A DNA stretch of 64,000 nucleotides from Methylibium sp. Root1272 (GTDB lineage: Bacteria > Pseudomonadota > Gammaproteobacteria > Burkholderiales > Burkholderiaceae_C), in assembly GCF_001425905.1 (NCBI RefSeq), contig NZ_LMDY01000017.1, positions 218,810-282,809 on the forward strand, given 5' to 3'. Shown piece by piece: positions 55,027-63,554 of this stretch (positions are counted from its first letter, which is position 1; every line of letters starts with the position of its first letter). The notes below the pieces were generated by a model. The model had not been told where the DNA came from and did no database searches. It worked only from the letters and a program-made list of their open reading frames with translations. Position numbers and translations under genes: made by a program.

Positions 55027-55737
55027 TCATGCGCTGCTGCGCGCCAGCACCCGTACCACCATCGCGCGGCGGAGCCGGAAGCCCATGCGCTCGTAGACGC
55101 GGCAGGCGGCATGGTTGTCGTGCATCACGTGCAGGAACGGCTGCTCGCCGCGCGCGATCTGCTGCCGCAGCAGCCGTGCCATCAGGCGGTAGGCGAGGCC
55201 GCGGCCGCGGTCGTCGGGATGGGTGCACACGCCGCTGATTTCGCGGAAGCCGCCCGCGCCCATGCGCTCGCCGGCCATGGCGCGCAGCCGCTCGCCGTCG
55301 AGGCAGCCGTAGTACGCGCCGAGCTCAACGGTGCGCGGGCCGAACGGCCCCGGCTGCGTCAGCGCCACCAGCTCCATCATGCGCGGCACGTGCGCGGCGC
55401 CGAGCCGTTCGGTGCCGGGCGGCAGGGCGGGCTCGGGCGGCTCGTCGGCGGCGGCCGGCGGTGGCGGGCCGTCCCACACCATCTGGTGCATCGTGGTCTC
55501 GGCCTCGATGCACCAGCCGGCCGGCGCGGCCCCGGACCAGCCGGCGCAGTAGAAGTGCTCGCCCGGTGCGCAATGCGGCGCCAGCGCGGCGAAGTCGGGC
55601 CGCTGCAGGTCGGCGAAACCGAGGATCGGCGAGAAGCCCGGCGCATAGCGGCGCGCCGCGCCCGTGCCCGCGGCGAAGTGCGCCTGGGGCCCGGTCAGCG
55701 TGTGCCAGGTGATGTTGTCCAGCAAGGCCAGGCTCAT
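55027..55737 (-). CDS. GNAT-family N-acetyltransferase
   Basis: 236 residues from the ATG at 55737. The acetyl-CoA binding block is in the C-terminal half: ISGVCTHPDDRGRGLAYRLM (R/Q-x2-G-x-G/A signature) and HVMHDNHAACRVYERMGF. The N-terminal half is divergent, as in the FR47-like group. Substrate unknown. Confidence 0.88.
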   Translation of the reverse strand: MSLALLDNITWHTLTGPQAHFAAGTGAARRYAPGFSPILGFADLQRPDFAALAPHCAPGEHFYCAGWSGAAPAGWCIEAETTMHQMVWDGPPPPAAADEPPEPALPPGTERLGAAHVPRMMELVALTQPGPFGPRTVELGAYYGCLDGERLRAMAGERMGAGGFREISGVCTHPDDRGRGLAYRLMARLLRQQIARGEQPFLHVMHDNHAACRVYERMGFRLRRAMVVRVLARSSA

Positions 55738-55762
55738 CGGAAGCTCGATGCGGTGCGGGCCG

Positions 55763-56152
55763 TCAGCGCGCCGGCGGGCGCGCATAGCTCACCGTCAGCA
55801 TCTCCCACTGGTGACCGTCGGGCTCGTTCCAGTAGACATTGCCCCACTGCGGATCGACCCGGAAGTCCACCGGGCCGTGCACCTGGCTGCGGTAGGGGAT
55901 GCCCGCGGCCCGGATGCGCGCGAGGATGGCGTCGAACGCCGCCGGCCCGACCCGGAAACAGAAGTGGTAGACGGGGAAGGGCTCGTCGGTCTCCTGAAAA
56001 TCGAGCGTCAGCCCGTCGTTCACGTACACCGGCGAGAACGGTCCGGCCGCGGCGCGCGCCTCCCAGGCCACGCCCAGCAGTTCGGCCAGGCGCTGCGCCG
56101 AGGCCACGGCGTGGCGCGTCGGCACGATGCTGTGATCCAGTTCGATGCTCAT
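55763..56152 (-). CDS. VOC/glyoxalase-fold protein
   Basis: 129 residues: IELDHSIVPTRHAVASAQRLAELLG opening in short pieces (LDHSIVPTR), HFCFRV in the middle, and the DPQWGNVYWNEPDGHQWEML end. This is the bleomycin-resistance/dioxygenase-like pattern, with His and Glu positioned to bind metal. Substrate unknown. Confidence 0.87.
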   Translation of the reverse strand: MSIELDHSIVPTRHAVASAQRLAELLGVAWEARAAAGPFSPVYVNDGLTLDFQETDEPFPVYHFCFRVGPAAFDAILARIRAAGIPYRSQVHGPVDFRVDPQWGNVYWNEPDGHQWEMLTVSYARPPAR

Positions 56153-56195
56153 CGCGGCGAGGTCCGTTGCTTCGCGGTTGCGGCGGACGGAGGCC

Positions 56196-56798
56196 TCAGG
56201 CGAACAACCAGCGCCGCAGCAGCCGGGTGTAGCGCGGCATCACCACGTAGACCATCAGGCTGACCACGATGCCGGTCACCGCCAGCATCGTCAGCGGCGG
56301 ATGGCCCGCCAGGCCCAGCGCGCGCAACACCGGCGCAACGAGCAGCGGCACCAGCAGCACCAGCGGGTAGATCGCCGACCACGTGACCAGCGCCTGCTTC
56401 CAGCGCACCGGCAGCTTCGCCCTCGCGCCGGCCGGCGTGAACCAGAAGTCCAGCCCGCTGCGGATGAAGAAGTCGTCGCCGCTCTCCAGCAGCGGCGCCA
56501 CCGCCTCGATCAGGCGCTTGCGGTCGGCCGAGTCCATCCAGGCCTGCAGGTGATCGCAGGTGTCGAAGCGGATGATCACCGTGAACATTTCAGTGAGCCC
56601 GGGGATCGGGCGGATGACGTGCCAGTCCAGATGCCCCGGCGCGGCCTTGCTCAGCGGTGCGATCTCGGCCATCCAGTGCTCGTAGTCGGCCTGGCGGTCG
56701 TGGCGGACGCGGTGGCTGATGACGGCGGTGGCGCCGGCGTCGGCGTCGGCGGATCTGGCCACGGCATCGGGGCGGGTGGACGGGGTGTCGCGGTTCAT
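56196..56798 (-). CDS. Antibiotic-biosynthesis-monooxygenase-domain membrane protein
   Basis: 200 residues. The N-terminal ~110 have the ABM ferredoxin-like fold (VISHRVRHDRQADYEHWM, PGHLDWHVIRP, FTVIIRFDTCDHLQAWMDS in part). The C-terminal ~75 carry two membrane helices (IYPLVLLVPLLVAPVL; MLAVTGIVVSLMVYVVM) and a basic end. This fusion is common among uncharacterised proteins. The ATG at 56798 is the likeliest of several starts. Confidence 0.85.
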   Translation of the reverse strand: MNRDTPSTRPDAVARSADADAGATAVISHRVRHDRQADYEHWMAEIAPLSKAAPGHLDWHVIRPIPGLTEMFTVIIRFDTCDHLQAWMDSADRKRLIEAVAPLLESGDDFFIRSGLDFWFTPAGARAKLPVRWKQALVTWSAIYPLVLLVPLLVAPVLRALGLAGHPPLTMLAVTGIVVSLMVYVVMPRYTRLLRRWLFA

Positions 56799-56835
56799 GA
56801 CGGGCGTGCGTGGCATCGATGGGTGGGGCAGGCGC

Positions 56836-57138
56836 TCAGGCCTTGGGCGCCAGCATGAACGCGAGCCCCAGCGCGGCCATGCTCGCACCGAGCGCCCAGC
56901 GCGTGGTGGGCGACTCGCGAGACAGCCTGGCGCGGGCGAGGCCCATGACCACCAGCCCCGCGATCAGCGGCGACAGACCCAGCAGCCATAACGACACCCC
57001 GCTGAAATGGAACTGCCGCAGCGGCTCCCGGGTGGGCAGCGCGATCCCGCCGCTGAACAGCACGACCACGCCCAGCCCGGCCAGCGCGGCGCCGAACAGG
57101 TAGGCGATCAACAGGGTGGGGCGGAGCATGGTGTCCAT
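56836..57138 (-). CDS. Small hypothetical membrane protein
   Basis: 100 residues with about three hydrophobic segments (LLIAYLFGAALAGLGVVVLF, LWLLGLSPLIAGLVVMGL, ALGASMAALGLAFML). Start ATG 57138 or 57129. No family recognised; it is 37 nt from the ABM gene and likely co-transcribed. Confidence 0.55.
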   Translation of the reverse strand: MDTMLRPTLLIAYLFGAALAGLGVVVLFSGGIALPTREPLRQFHFSGVSLWLLGLSPLIAGLVVMGLARARLSRESPTTRWALGASMAALGLAFMLAPKA

Positions 57139-57195
57139 GATGCCGTCACGGCACGAAGCGCGGCGGCGGCGGCATCGGAAGCCCGTCGCCCGCCA

Positions 57196-57423
57196 TCAGG
57201 TCCCGTGCCGCCGGCGCCGGACCTGGAAGGCGCCGACGCCCAGCAGCGCGACGGCCGGCCAGAAGGTGAAGAAGAACAGCAGCCCGGGCCCGATGGGGTT
57301 GGGTTTCGGGTCGGGCCACAGGCCCACCGCCGCGAGCAGCACGATGGCGAGCAGCGGGCCCCAGCCCAGCACGGCCAGCCAGAAACCGATGCGGAACCAG
57401 CGGTTGGCGAGGTAGTCGCGCAT
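57196..57423 (-). CDS. Small hypothetical membrane protein
   Basis: 75 residues with two helices (WLAVLGWGPLLAIVLLAAVGLW; GLLFFFTFWPAVALLGVGAF) and a basic C-terminus RRRRHGT. It lies 19 nt downstream of the SRPBCC gene on the same strand. No family recognised. Confidence 0.55.
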   Translation of the reverse strand: MRDYLANRWFRIGFWLAVLGWGPLLAIVLLAAVGLWPDPKPNPIGPGLLFFFTFWPAVALLGVGAFQVRRRRHGT

Positions 57424-57442
57424 CGGTCGCTCGGGTCGGCTG

Positions 57443-57889
57443 TCAGCCGGGGATCTCCGGCTCCACCAGGGTGGCCAGCTGGGCGAGCGACTCCTGCCAG
57501 CCCAGGTAGCACATCTCGAGCGGAATGAGTTCGGGGATGCCCGCCTGGGCGATGCTCACGTCGGTGCCGCAGAGCACCGGTTTCAGCGACACGGTCACCT
57601 CCATGACGCCAGGCAGGTTCGCATCGTCGAACTTGTCGGTGTAGCGGATCCGCTCGTTCGGCACCAATTCCAGGTACTCACCGCCGAACGAGTGGCTGTT
57701 GCCCGATGTGAAGTTGCTGAACGACATGCGGAAGCTGCCGCCGGCGTGCGCCTCCAGGTGGTGGACCTTGCACGTGAAACCGTAGGGCGGCAGCCACTTG
57801 CTCAGGGCATCGGCATCGAGGAAGGCGCGGTAGACCTTCTCGGGCGGGGTGCGGAGAACGCGGTGAAGGCGGACGGTGCGGTCGGACAT
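57443..57889 (-). CDS. SRPBCC / AHSA1-type protein
   Basis: 148 residues with the START-like helix-grip fold: VYRAFLDADALSKWLPPYGF, GGSFRMSFSN, GGEYLELVPNERIRYTDKFDD, and the C-terminal helix GWQESLAQLATLVE. Such proteins bind hydrophobic ligands; in Gram-negatives they often go with small ArsR regulators, not seen here. Start at ATG 57889. Confidence 0.88.
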   Translation of the reverse strand: MSDRTVRLHRVLRTPPEKVYRAFLDADALSKWLPPYGFTCKVHHLEAHAGGSFRMSFSNFTSGNSHSFGGEYLELVPNERIRYTDKFDDANLPGVMEVTVSLKPVLCGTDVSIAQAGIPELIPLEMCYLGWQESLAQLATLVEPEIPG

Positions 57890-58031
57890 GGGGCTACCTC
57901 GTTGGCTGCGTTGGGGTGGATCGGGCGCAGAGGCAGGGAAGGATAAACAACAACGAGCCTCCGCGCCTCCGAACCCACGACGAACCGGGGCCCACCCGTT
58001 CGACGAGCCGCCGCCGGGGTTAACCCGGCTT

Positions 58032-58056
58032 CCGTCCGCGGCGGCGAAGCGGACGG
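58032..58056. terminator. Possible terminator hairpin
   Basis: CCGTCCGC and GCGGACGG form a perfect 8-bp stem around a nine-base loop, 43 nt downstream of the thioesterase gene in its direction. No T-run follows, so this is tentative. A separate short palindrome GGGTTAACCC lies at 58017-58026 in the same 209-nt gap. Confidence 0.35.
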
Positions 58057-58098
58057 TTGATGAAGGGCGAGGAGCGCGGCGACGGCAGACGCCGTGCG

Positions 58099-58521
58099 TC
58101 ACGGGCGGAGGGTGGCGATCGTGGCCTGCATCAGCGCCACCACCTTGTAGGCCGTGGCCGTGCCGGCGTACGCCCGGACTTCCCCGGTGCACACGGTGAG
58201 CAGCTTCCCTGCGTTCTGAACCCTGCCGATGGCCAGGAAGCGCTCGCCGATCGCCGGCCGCATCAGGTTGATCTTGAACTCGGCCGTGACCACCTCGCAT
58301 TCGGCCGGGGCCCGGGTCAGCGCCGCATAGCCGCAGGCGCTGTCGACGATGCTGGTGATGGCGCCGGCATGCACATAGCCGTGCTGCTGAGTCAGCTGCG
58401 GAGAGAAGGGCAGCTCGATGTGCACCTCGCCGTCGCCCACGAAGGCGAGCGTTGCGCCCAGCGTGGCCATCAGGCCCTGGGCATCGAAGCTGGTGGCGAT
58501 TCGCTGCTGGAGATCGTTCAT
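58099..58521 (-). CDS. PaaI-family hotdog thioesterase
   Basis: 140 residues with the family core HGYVHAGAITSIVDSACGYAA, in which the HGG-like active region reads HAGAITSIVD, then EFKINLMRPA and GRVQNAGKLLTVCTGEV. Predicted to cleave acyl-CoA thioesters; the acyl group is unknown. The start overlaps the stop of the upstream membrane protein gene (ATGA). Confidence 0.88.
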   Translation of the reverse strand: MNDLQQRIATSFDAQGLMATLGATLAFVGDGEVHIELPFSPQLTQQHGYVHAGAITSIVDSACGYAALTRAPAECEVVTAEFKINLMRPAIGERFLAIGRVQNAGKLLTVCTGEVRAYAGTATAYKVVALMQATIATLRP

Positions 58522-59147
58522 CGAAGTGCGTGTCGTCGCGGCCGTTGCAGGATGCCCGAGCTTGCCAGGGCGAGCAACGCCCAGCCCGCGCCGAGGAACG
58601 TGCCGAAGATGCCCGCCGCGTACAGGGCGACCCCGCCGTAGCCGCCCACGTTCGCGGGGTCGAGGAAGGGGTAGGGATACCAGCCGATCGCGGCGCCGCG
58701 CAGCAGAACGTAGACGAGGTAGACCGCGGGGAACACCAGCGCCAGCGCGAGATGCCAGGCCTTCGGCGGCGAGGCGGGTGCTTGCAGCCACACCCAGTCC
58801 ACGACGATGGCCACCGGCATGACGTAGTGCAGGACGACATTGACCCACGGAAGCAGCGCGCCCAGGTCGACGTTGCGCAGCAGCGCCACGAACACGATGC
58901 CCACCACCGCCATGTTCACCGCCGAGACATACCGGGCCACGTCTTGCCGATCGCTGTGCTGCAACGGGCGGCGGAACGCGCCGAGCAGCAGCACGACCAC
59001 CGCGAAGAGGTTCGAAAGATTGGTGAAGTAGCTGAAGAAGTTCAGCAGGCTGTACGACGCACCGACGTGCAGCATCAGTTGCCGGCCGATCGCGGCGAGC
59101 GCCAGGGCTGCGAGGATCGCGCGTGCGGCGGAGAGCAGGGTGGGCAT
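58518..59147 (-). CDS. Pr6Pr-family membrane protein
   Basis: 209 residues with about six membrane helices. The pattern FFSYFTNLSNLFAVVVLLL, then NVVLHYVMPVAIVVDWV and GWYPYPFLDP, matches the FAR-17a/Pr6Pr group found across bacteria. Function unknown. Translationally coupled to the thioesterase gene downstream. Confidence 0.85.
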   Translation of the reverse strand: MPTLLSAARAILAALALAAIGRQLMLHVGASYSLLNFFSYFTNLSNLFAVVVLLLGAFRRPLQHSDRQDVARYVSAVNMAVVGIVFVALLRNVDLGALLPWVNVVLHYVMPVAIVVDWVWLQAPASPPKAWHLALALVFPAVYLVYVLLRGAAIGWYPYPFLDPANVGGYGGVALYAAGIFGTFLGAGWALLALASSGILQRPRRHALR

Positions 59148-59168
59148 CGTTCGATGAAGAGGGGCCGG

Positions 59169-59594
59169 CTACGCAGCGCTCAGCTCCGCCGTCAGACGGT
59201 CGAGGTTCTGCTCGTTCGAGGGCTCGACGATGTGGCGTACGCGCTCGGCCACCTGCGCATCGGTGAAGGCCTGCTCCCAGTTCACCAGGGTGCGGTCGTC
59301 GCCCCGTGCCTGCAGGCCGATGGACAGCACGAACTCCGGCGGCGAGACGTGCCGGATGCGCACCAGCGCTTCGGGAACGATCTCCACGAATTCGGACTCG
59401 TTCGGGTAGTTCGTGCCGTCCGGGCCGTGCATGGTGAAGACCCACCGGCCGCCCGGCACGAATTCGAAGGTCTGGAACGAATTGGTGAAGCCGGCCGGGC
59501 CCCACCAGCGCGCCAGGCGCTGCGGATCGCGGATCGCGCCGAAGACGGCCGCTGTGGGAAAGGGCAGTTCGCGGGACGTGCGGAAAGTGCTCAT
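59169..59594 (-). CDS. SRPBCC / AHSA1-type protein
   Basis: 141 residues. RTSRELPFPTAAVFGAIRDP, LARWWGPAGFTNSFQTFEF (in parts), PGGRWVFTMHGPDG, and the TLVNWEQAFTDAQ end are the canonical Aha1/polyketide-cyclase-like arrangement. A second family member, more distant, lies at 57443. Start at ATG 59594. Confidence 0.9.
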   Translation of the reverse strand: MSTFRTSRELPFPTAAVFGAIRDPQRLARWWGPAGFTNSFQTFEFVPGGRWVFTMHGPDGTNYPNESEFVEIVPEALVRIRHVSPPEFVLSIGLQARGDDRTLVNWEQAFTDAQVAERVRHIVEPSNEQNLDRLTAELSAA

Positions 59595-59677
59595 GGGCGT
59601 TCTCTTCGGCTCCGGCAGGGTTGAAGCGGCTGGCAGCCGGAGCATTCTGCACGCGGCGGCGAGGCCGCTTTCCGGGC

Positions 59678-60226
59678 TCAAACCGTGAGCGAGCCGCGGA
59701 ACCCTCTGGACGCGTAGTACGACGGCGCGCCGTTGTGATACATGAAGACGGTGCCGTAGCGCCGATCGCAGAAGAGGGCTCCGCCGAGCGTCCGGATGTC
59801 GGGCGGCGTCAGCACCCAACTGGAGGTCTTGGTGTCGAACTCCCCGAGCTTCTGCAGTTCCCGGTACTGCGCCTCCGTGAGGAGGGTGATACCCATCGCG
59901 GCCGCCATGTCGATGGCGTTGTTCTCCGGCTTGTGTTCCTTGCGGGAGTCCAGGCCTTCGCGGTCGTAGCAGACGCTCCGGCGGCCTGGCGGACTCTCGG
60001 CGGCGCAATCGCAGAAGACGACGAAGCCGCCGCCACCGGGAGCGAGGCCGACGACATCCGGCTCGCCGCCTGACATTTCCATCTGATGGAGCGACCGCAG
60101 CCCTGCAGGGCTGGCTTGCAGCCTGGCCAGGACCTCGGCCCATGCCATGCCCGGGTGCCGATGCATGTGCTGCCCGAATCGAGCCTTCAGCGCATCGATC
60201 AGCGCTTCCCGTTCCTTGGTTCTCAT
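59678..60226 (-). CDS. DUF4256 family protein
   Basis: 182 residues, soluble. Recognisable blocks are MEMSGGEPDVVG, CDCAAESPPGRRSVCYDREGL, ALFCDRRYGTVFMYHNGAPSYY and YRELQKLGEFDTKTSSW. The family is widespread and uncharacterised. It is 36 nt from the next lipoprotein gene on the same strand. Confidence 0.87.
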   Translation of the reverse strand: MRTKEREALIDALKARFGQHMHRHPGMAWAEVLARLQASPAGLRSLHQMEMSGGEPDVVGLAPGGGGFVVFCDCAAESPPGRRSVCYDREGLDSRKEHKPENNAIDMAAAMGITLLTEAQYRELQKLGEFDTKTSSWVLTPPDIRTLGGALFCDRRYGTVFMYHNGAPSYYASRGFRGSLTV

Positions 60227-60262
60227 GTTCGCGGCCAGGTTGCAGACCCCGATGCCGAGGCG

Positions 60263-61033
60263 TCATTCCCGGCGCGGCAACTTCCGGATGAAACGGTCGA
60301 CATCTTCAACGAGTTGCTGGGCCACCCTCAGATACACGGACTTCATCTCCTGCTTGAGCGCAGCGGCTTGGTCGCGAAAACCGGAAAGCTCGCTGACCAG
60401 GAGCAAAGGGCTGTTGAAGTAACGCGGATCACCCTCCGGATCGTCGTGACCCACCTCGTAGTCAAATTCCGCGATCTCTCCGGCGGCGAACTTCGTATCG
60501 ACCAGTCGAGCCGTGACGGACAGAGAGGGCGCATAGCCGATCTTCTTGACAGGGTAGTAGCCCGCACCGTGAATCTGAACGTCCAGGATCGCATCGACGT
60601 TGGTCGGCAGGTTGGTGAAGATGTCGTCCCGTATGGCCGCCCCGAGTTCGGGGCTGTCGAGGATTTCTGTGCCAGCTGTCAACTGACCGAAGAGCGGCTC
60701 GAGCACGGCGGAGAACGCTTCCCCAGCCGAGAAATCGAGCGCTGTCAGCGCTTGAGCAAGCTGCGATCGGTTCGCTGCCTTGTGAGCGACGATAACTTGG
60801 CCGATCGCCATGCCGAGAAGCGAGGGGGTCAGGGGCGGCGGGATCGACGAGTTCGGTGTCGCCGGGAGCTGAGCAGTCGAGAACGGGGCCGTGCTCCCGG
60901 TAGGCGACCACTCCTTGACACGAAGAATGCCTAACCGTTGGATCTCGACCGGCGGGCGCAGGGGTCTCGCCCTGCCGGCGCAACCGGGCAAGACGGTGGC
61001 TGCCAAGAGTGAGATCAGTACGCGTCGCTGCAT
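60263..61033 (-). CDS. Hypothetical lipoprotein
   Basis: 256 residues. An N-terminal signal with lipobox LPGC (LISLLAATVLPGCAG) predicts lipid attachment at the Cys and export. The mature part has a Pro-rich stretch, then mixed alpha/beta; the C-terminal ~40 residues are helical and charged. No family recognised. Base composition is slightly less GC-rich than the core genes. It is paired with a second lipoprotein gene 12 nt away. Confidence 0.75.
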   Translation of the reverse strand: MQRRVLISLLAATVLPGCAGRARPLRPPVEIQRLGILRVKEWSPTGSTAPFSTAQLPATPNSSIPPPLTPSLLGMAIGQVIVAHKAANRSQLAQALTALDFSAGEAFSAVLEPLFGQLTAGTEILDSPELGAAIRDDIFTNLPTNVDAILDVQIHGAGYYPVKKIGYAPSLSVTARLVDTKFAAGEIAEFDYEVGHDDPEGDPRYFNSPLLLVSELSGFRDQAAALKQEMKSVYLRVAQQLVEDVDRFIRKLPRRE

Positions 61034-61045
61034 GACGGGCCGTGC

Positions 61046-61567
61046 TTATTTTTCGAGGAAGCCCAGTGTGGCATCGCCGTTCACTTCAATCTTCTTCCCC
61101 ACCGGCTGATTCGTCGATGAATCCTCGATCCAGATCGCCGAGTAGGTCTTCCCGAACTCGCCACGCACGACATACCGTCCATCGATCGCCGGCGTGAACT
61201 CGACGATGCCTTGCACCTGGTAGACCGTTCCAGTCAGTGCCAGGATGGGCGCGGCGTAGTGCGTTCGACCCTTGATCCCGATCCTGACGGGCCTTTCCGC
61301 CACCAGCGGTCGGCTCACGAAGGCAGGTGTCATCGCCATGCCCCGCCCCTGTTTGGCGCGAAAGCTTGCCTCGATGCTGTTGTCGATCTTGAGCCCGTCG
61401 AGCTCATCGGCCACAAAGAAGTCGGCCTTCGAGGGGCCATAGGCTTTTGCCGAGTCTTCAAGCAGCGCCTTGGGCCCGTCGTAGCCTTCGGGAACCGATG
61501 GCGAGTAAGTCGCACACCCGGCGACGGCGATGCCCAGTGCGATAGAGAAGAAGATGCGGAATCTCAA
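61046..61567 (-). CDS. Hypothetical lipoprotein
   Basis: 173 residues with lipobox VAGC (FFSIALGIAVAGCATYS). The mature part is mostly beta: FFVADELDGLKIDNSI, GIKGRTHYAAPIL, VQGIVEFTPAIDGRYVVRGEFG in parts, suggesting a compact sandwich. No family recognised. It precedes and is probably co-transcribed with the lipoprotein gene at 60263. Confidence 0.75.
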   Translation of the reverse strand: MRFRIFFSIALGIAVAGCATYSPSVPEGYDGPKALLEDSAKAYGPSKADFFVADELDGLKIDNSIEASFRAKQGRGMAMTPAFVSRPLVAERPVRIGIKGRTHYAAPILALTGTVYQVQGIVEFTPAIDGRYVVRGEFGKTYSAIWIEDSSTNQPVGKKIEVNGDATLGFLEK

Positions 61568-61667
61568 ATGATCTCCAGAATGGGGTTGTCGAGAATGTCT
61601 GTGACCTGCCGGTCATGCGCAGACCTGAAGGACGACCGCCGTGCCACCTTCGACAAGCGCCGCCGCT

Positions 61668-62159
61668 TCAGCGACGGCCGGCACGGTGGCCGTAGCCCTT
61701 GACCGCAGCCCAGCCGAGTACCGCGAAAAGCACGAGAACAAGCCCTTGGGTGGCTGCAAATGCCGGGGCGGCAGGGGTCGGTGCAAGGACGGCCAGTGCC
61801 GGAATCTTCTGCAGCAGCTGAGCCAGAAGCACAAAGACGTTCAGATAGAGCGCCACGACGCTGAGCACCACGAAGGTTCGGCGCCAACCCCCCTCGAGAT
61901 GCTTCCAGTACACCGCGGCCAGGGCGCCCAGCAGGACGACCAGCGACAACGCCCCCACGATGTGAGACGGCAGCAGTGCGACGAAGGGAAAGCCGAACCC
62001 GGTGATGCTCGTCAACAAGGTCGTCGCCAGGAACAGCCCCACCCAACGGGAGAAGCGGACGCCGGCAATCAAGCCCCCCACGACGACCAGGCCTGAAAAG
62101 ATGCCGACCAGGCTGAGCAGCACGTGGACGAGCAGGTAGGTCTTGGGATCGAAGGGCAT
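61668..62159 (-). CDS. Hypothetical four-helix membrane protein
   Basis: 163 residues, four hydrophobic helices (VHVLLSLVGIFSGLVVVGGL, GLFLATTLLTSITGFGF, IVGALSLVVLLGALAAVYW, VLYLNVFVLLAQLL-like) and a C-terminal one (GLVLVLFAVLGWAAV). AGGAG lies about six bases upstream of the ATG at 62159. It resembles uncharacterised small membrane proteins; function unknown. Confidence 0.75.
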   Translation of the reverse strand: MPFDPKTYLLVHVLLSLVGIFSGLVVVGGLIAGVRFSRWVGLFLATTLLTSITGFGFPFVALLPSHIVGALSLVVLLGALAAVYWKHLEGGWRRTFVVLSVVALYLNVFVLLAQLLQKIPALAVLAPTPAAPAFAATQGLVLVLFAVLGWAAVKGYGHRAGRR

Positions 62160-62220
62160 GTGAAGCTCCTGATTGAAGGAAAACTGGCAACGACAAGACT
62201 TGCGGCTACGTAGGCGCGAC

Positions 62221-62643
62221 TCATGGGAGGTCCGATGCCACCAGGAGCGCCATCCACGGCGCCAACAGCAGAACGGGGGCCCAGAGCCAATGGATGCCCA
62301 TGCTCGCCACCGGCGCGCCGGCCGGGGCGGCGGCGGGATCTGCGGCCTTCGCAAAGGCAAGGTAGACCAGCAGAACCAGGAACACCGGCCCCAGCATCAA
62401 TGACACCAGGATGGCCAGGGAGGCCGTCAAGGTCGGGTATCCCAGGTCCCTTCCTCGCTTGACGGCCGAGACGGCGGCGCAGAGCAAGGACACCCCTGCC
62501 GCGACGAGGATCACGACCAGCGAACGCCCGGTGTTGCCCATGCCATGAGTGGACAGGTTCAGGCCCTGGATGAGGAGCGCCACCGCATTCAAGACGGGAA
62601 GCAGACCGAAGGCGACGAAGTGGCCGCGATGGTGCCGATGCAT
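62221..62643 (-). CDS. Hypothetical membrane protein
   Basis: 140 residues with a His-rich start (MHRHHRGHF) and four hydrophobic stretches, ending WAPVLLLAPWMALLVASDLP. The middle segment KRGRDLGYPTLTASLAIL recalls DUF805-like proteins, but only loosely. It lies 61 nt upstream of the membrane protein gene at 61668. Confidence 0.6.
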   Translation of the reverse strand: MHRHHRGHFVAFGLLPVLNAVALLIQGLNLSTHGMGNTGRSLVVILVAAGVSLLCAAVSAVKRGRDLGYPTLTASLAILVSLMLGPVFLVLLVYLAFAKAADPAAAPAGAPVASMGIHWLWAPVLLLAPWMALLVASDLP

Positions 62644-62859
62644 GTGGATGGCGACGCCTCAGGTTCGATCCAGACGGTCCGCGAAGGCAGGGCGCCTGGG
62701 CAGGAACGGAGGAAATGTACTACCCGCTAGGTCGGCTCGGGCCAAGCGCCGCGTCGGTGCTCGTTCGCTCGAGCGAGCGGCTACAACTTGCGGCTCGGCT
62801 CGCGGGGAAGTCCCTGCAAAGGGCTCGCCTGCATCTTTGAATGCGCTACTGGCGTCGCC

Positions 62860-62903
62860 TTGACGTGAAGGCAAGTTTGAACCAAAATGGTTCCGCTTTG
62901 GTT
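62860..62903 (+). promoter_or_regulatory. Promoter and operator of the toxin-antitoxin operon
   Basis: -35 TTGACG at 62860-62865, a 17-nt spacer, and -10 CAAAAT at 62883-62888. Overlapping it is an inverted repeat, AACCAAA at 62880-62886 with TTTGGTT at 62897-62903 (ten-base spacer), plus a TGGTT half-site at 62888-62892. An RHH antitoxin bound here would block the promoter, giving autorepression as known for VapBC and FitAB. Confidence 0.6.
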
Positions 62904-62913
62904 GGAGATGGAT

Positions 62914-63159
62914 ATGCCCACGACTTTGACGCTGAAGAACATTCCAGACGAGGTGTACGAGCGACTCAAGCTCTCGGCGGAGACGCATCGCCGCAGCATG
63001 AACAGCGAGGCGATCGTGTGCTTGGAAGCTGTGCTCTTGCCAGCCAAGGTGACGCTCGCCGAGCGTTTGGCCCGTGCGCGTGAGCTTCGGGCTGCGCTGC
63101 CGCAGGGCAAGTTTCGGGCGCGAGACATCGACGCCATGAAGCGAGAGGGTCGCTCATGA
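62914..63159 (+). CDS. FitA/VapB-type antitoxin (ribbon-helix-helix)
   Basis: 81 residues. The N-terminal ~45 form an Arc-like RHH DNA-binding fold (TTLTLKNIPDEVYERLKLSA, HRRSMNSEAIVCLE), and the rest (LAERLARARELRAALP, FRARDIDAMKREGRS) would wrap and neutralise the toxin. GGAG stands six bases before the ATG at 62914; an ATG at 62908 is too close to it. It overlaps the toxin gene by four bases. Lower GC than the core genes suggests transfer. Confidence 0.9.
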   Translation: MPTTLTLKNIPDEVYERLKLSAETHRRSMNSEAIVCLEAVLLPAKVTLAERLARARELRAALPQGKFRARDIDAMKREGRS

Positions 63160-63551
63160 TCGTGGTGGACTCCAATGTCTTGGCGTATCTGTACTTGCCA
63201 GGCGAATACACCGCCGATGCTGAGGCACTGCTTGAAAGTGACCCAGAGTGGGCAGCTCCCGTTCTTTGGCGGAGCGAATTTCGCAATGTTCTTGCTGGCT
63301 ACATGAGACGGAAGACACTCACTTTCGATCAAGCCTACGCAGTTCAATGTGAAGCTGAGAACCTCTTGGCGGGTTCCGAGTTCGAGGTCGAATCACACGC
63401 CGTACTTGAATTGGTGCGCGACAGCGAGTGCTCGGCATACGACTGCGAATTCATTGCACTGGCGACGAAGCTCAATACGAAGCTGGTCACGATGGACAAG
63501 AAGGTATTGCGCGCGTTCCCCAAACGATCCGTGGCGCTCTCTGCGGGCTAA
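63156..63551 (+). CDS. VapC/FitB-type PIN-domain toxin
   Basis: 131-residue predicted ribonuclease. The PIN acidic residues are visible: Asp5 (IVVDSNVLAYL), Glu in WRSEFRNVLAGY, Asp in CSAYDCEFIALA and Asp in LVTMDKKVL. The SAYDCEF arrangement is the VapC class. The start ATG overlaps the antitoxin stop (ATGA). Like its partner it is less GC-rich than the flanking chromosome, consistent with a mobile origin. Confidence 0.92.
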   Translation: MIVVDSNVLAYLYLPGEYTADAEALLESDPEWAAPVLWRSEFRNVLAGYMRRKTLTFDQAYAVQCEAENLLAGSEFEVESHAVLELVRDSECSAYDCEFIALATKLNTKLVTMDKKVLRAFPKRSVALSAG

Positions 63552-63554
63552 CGA

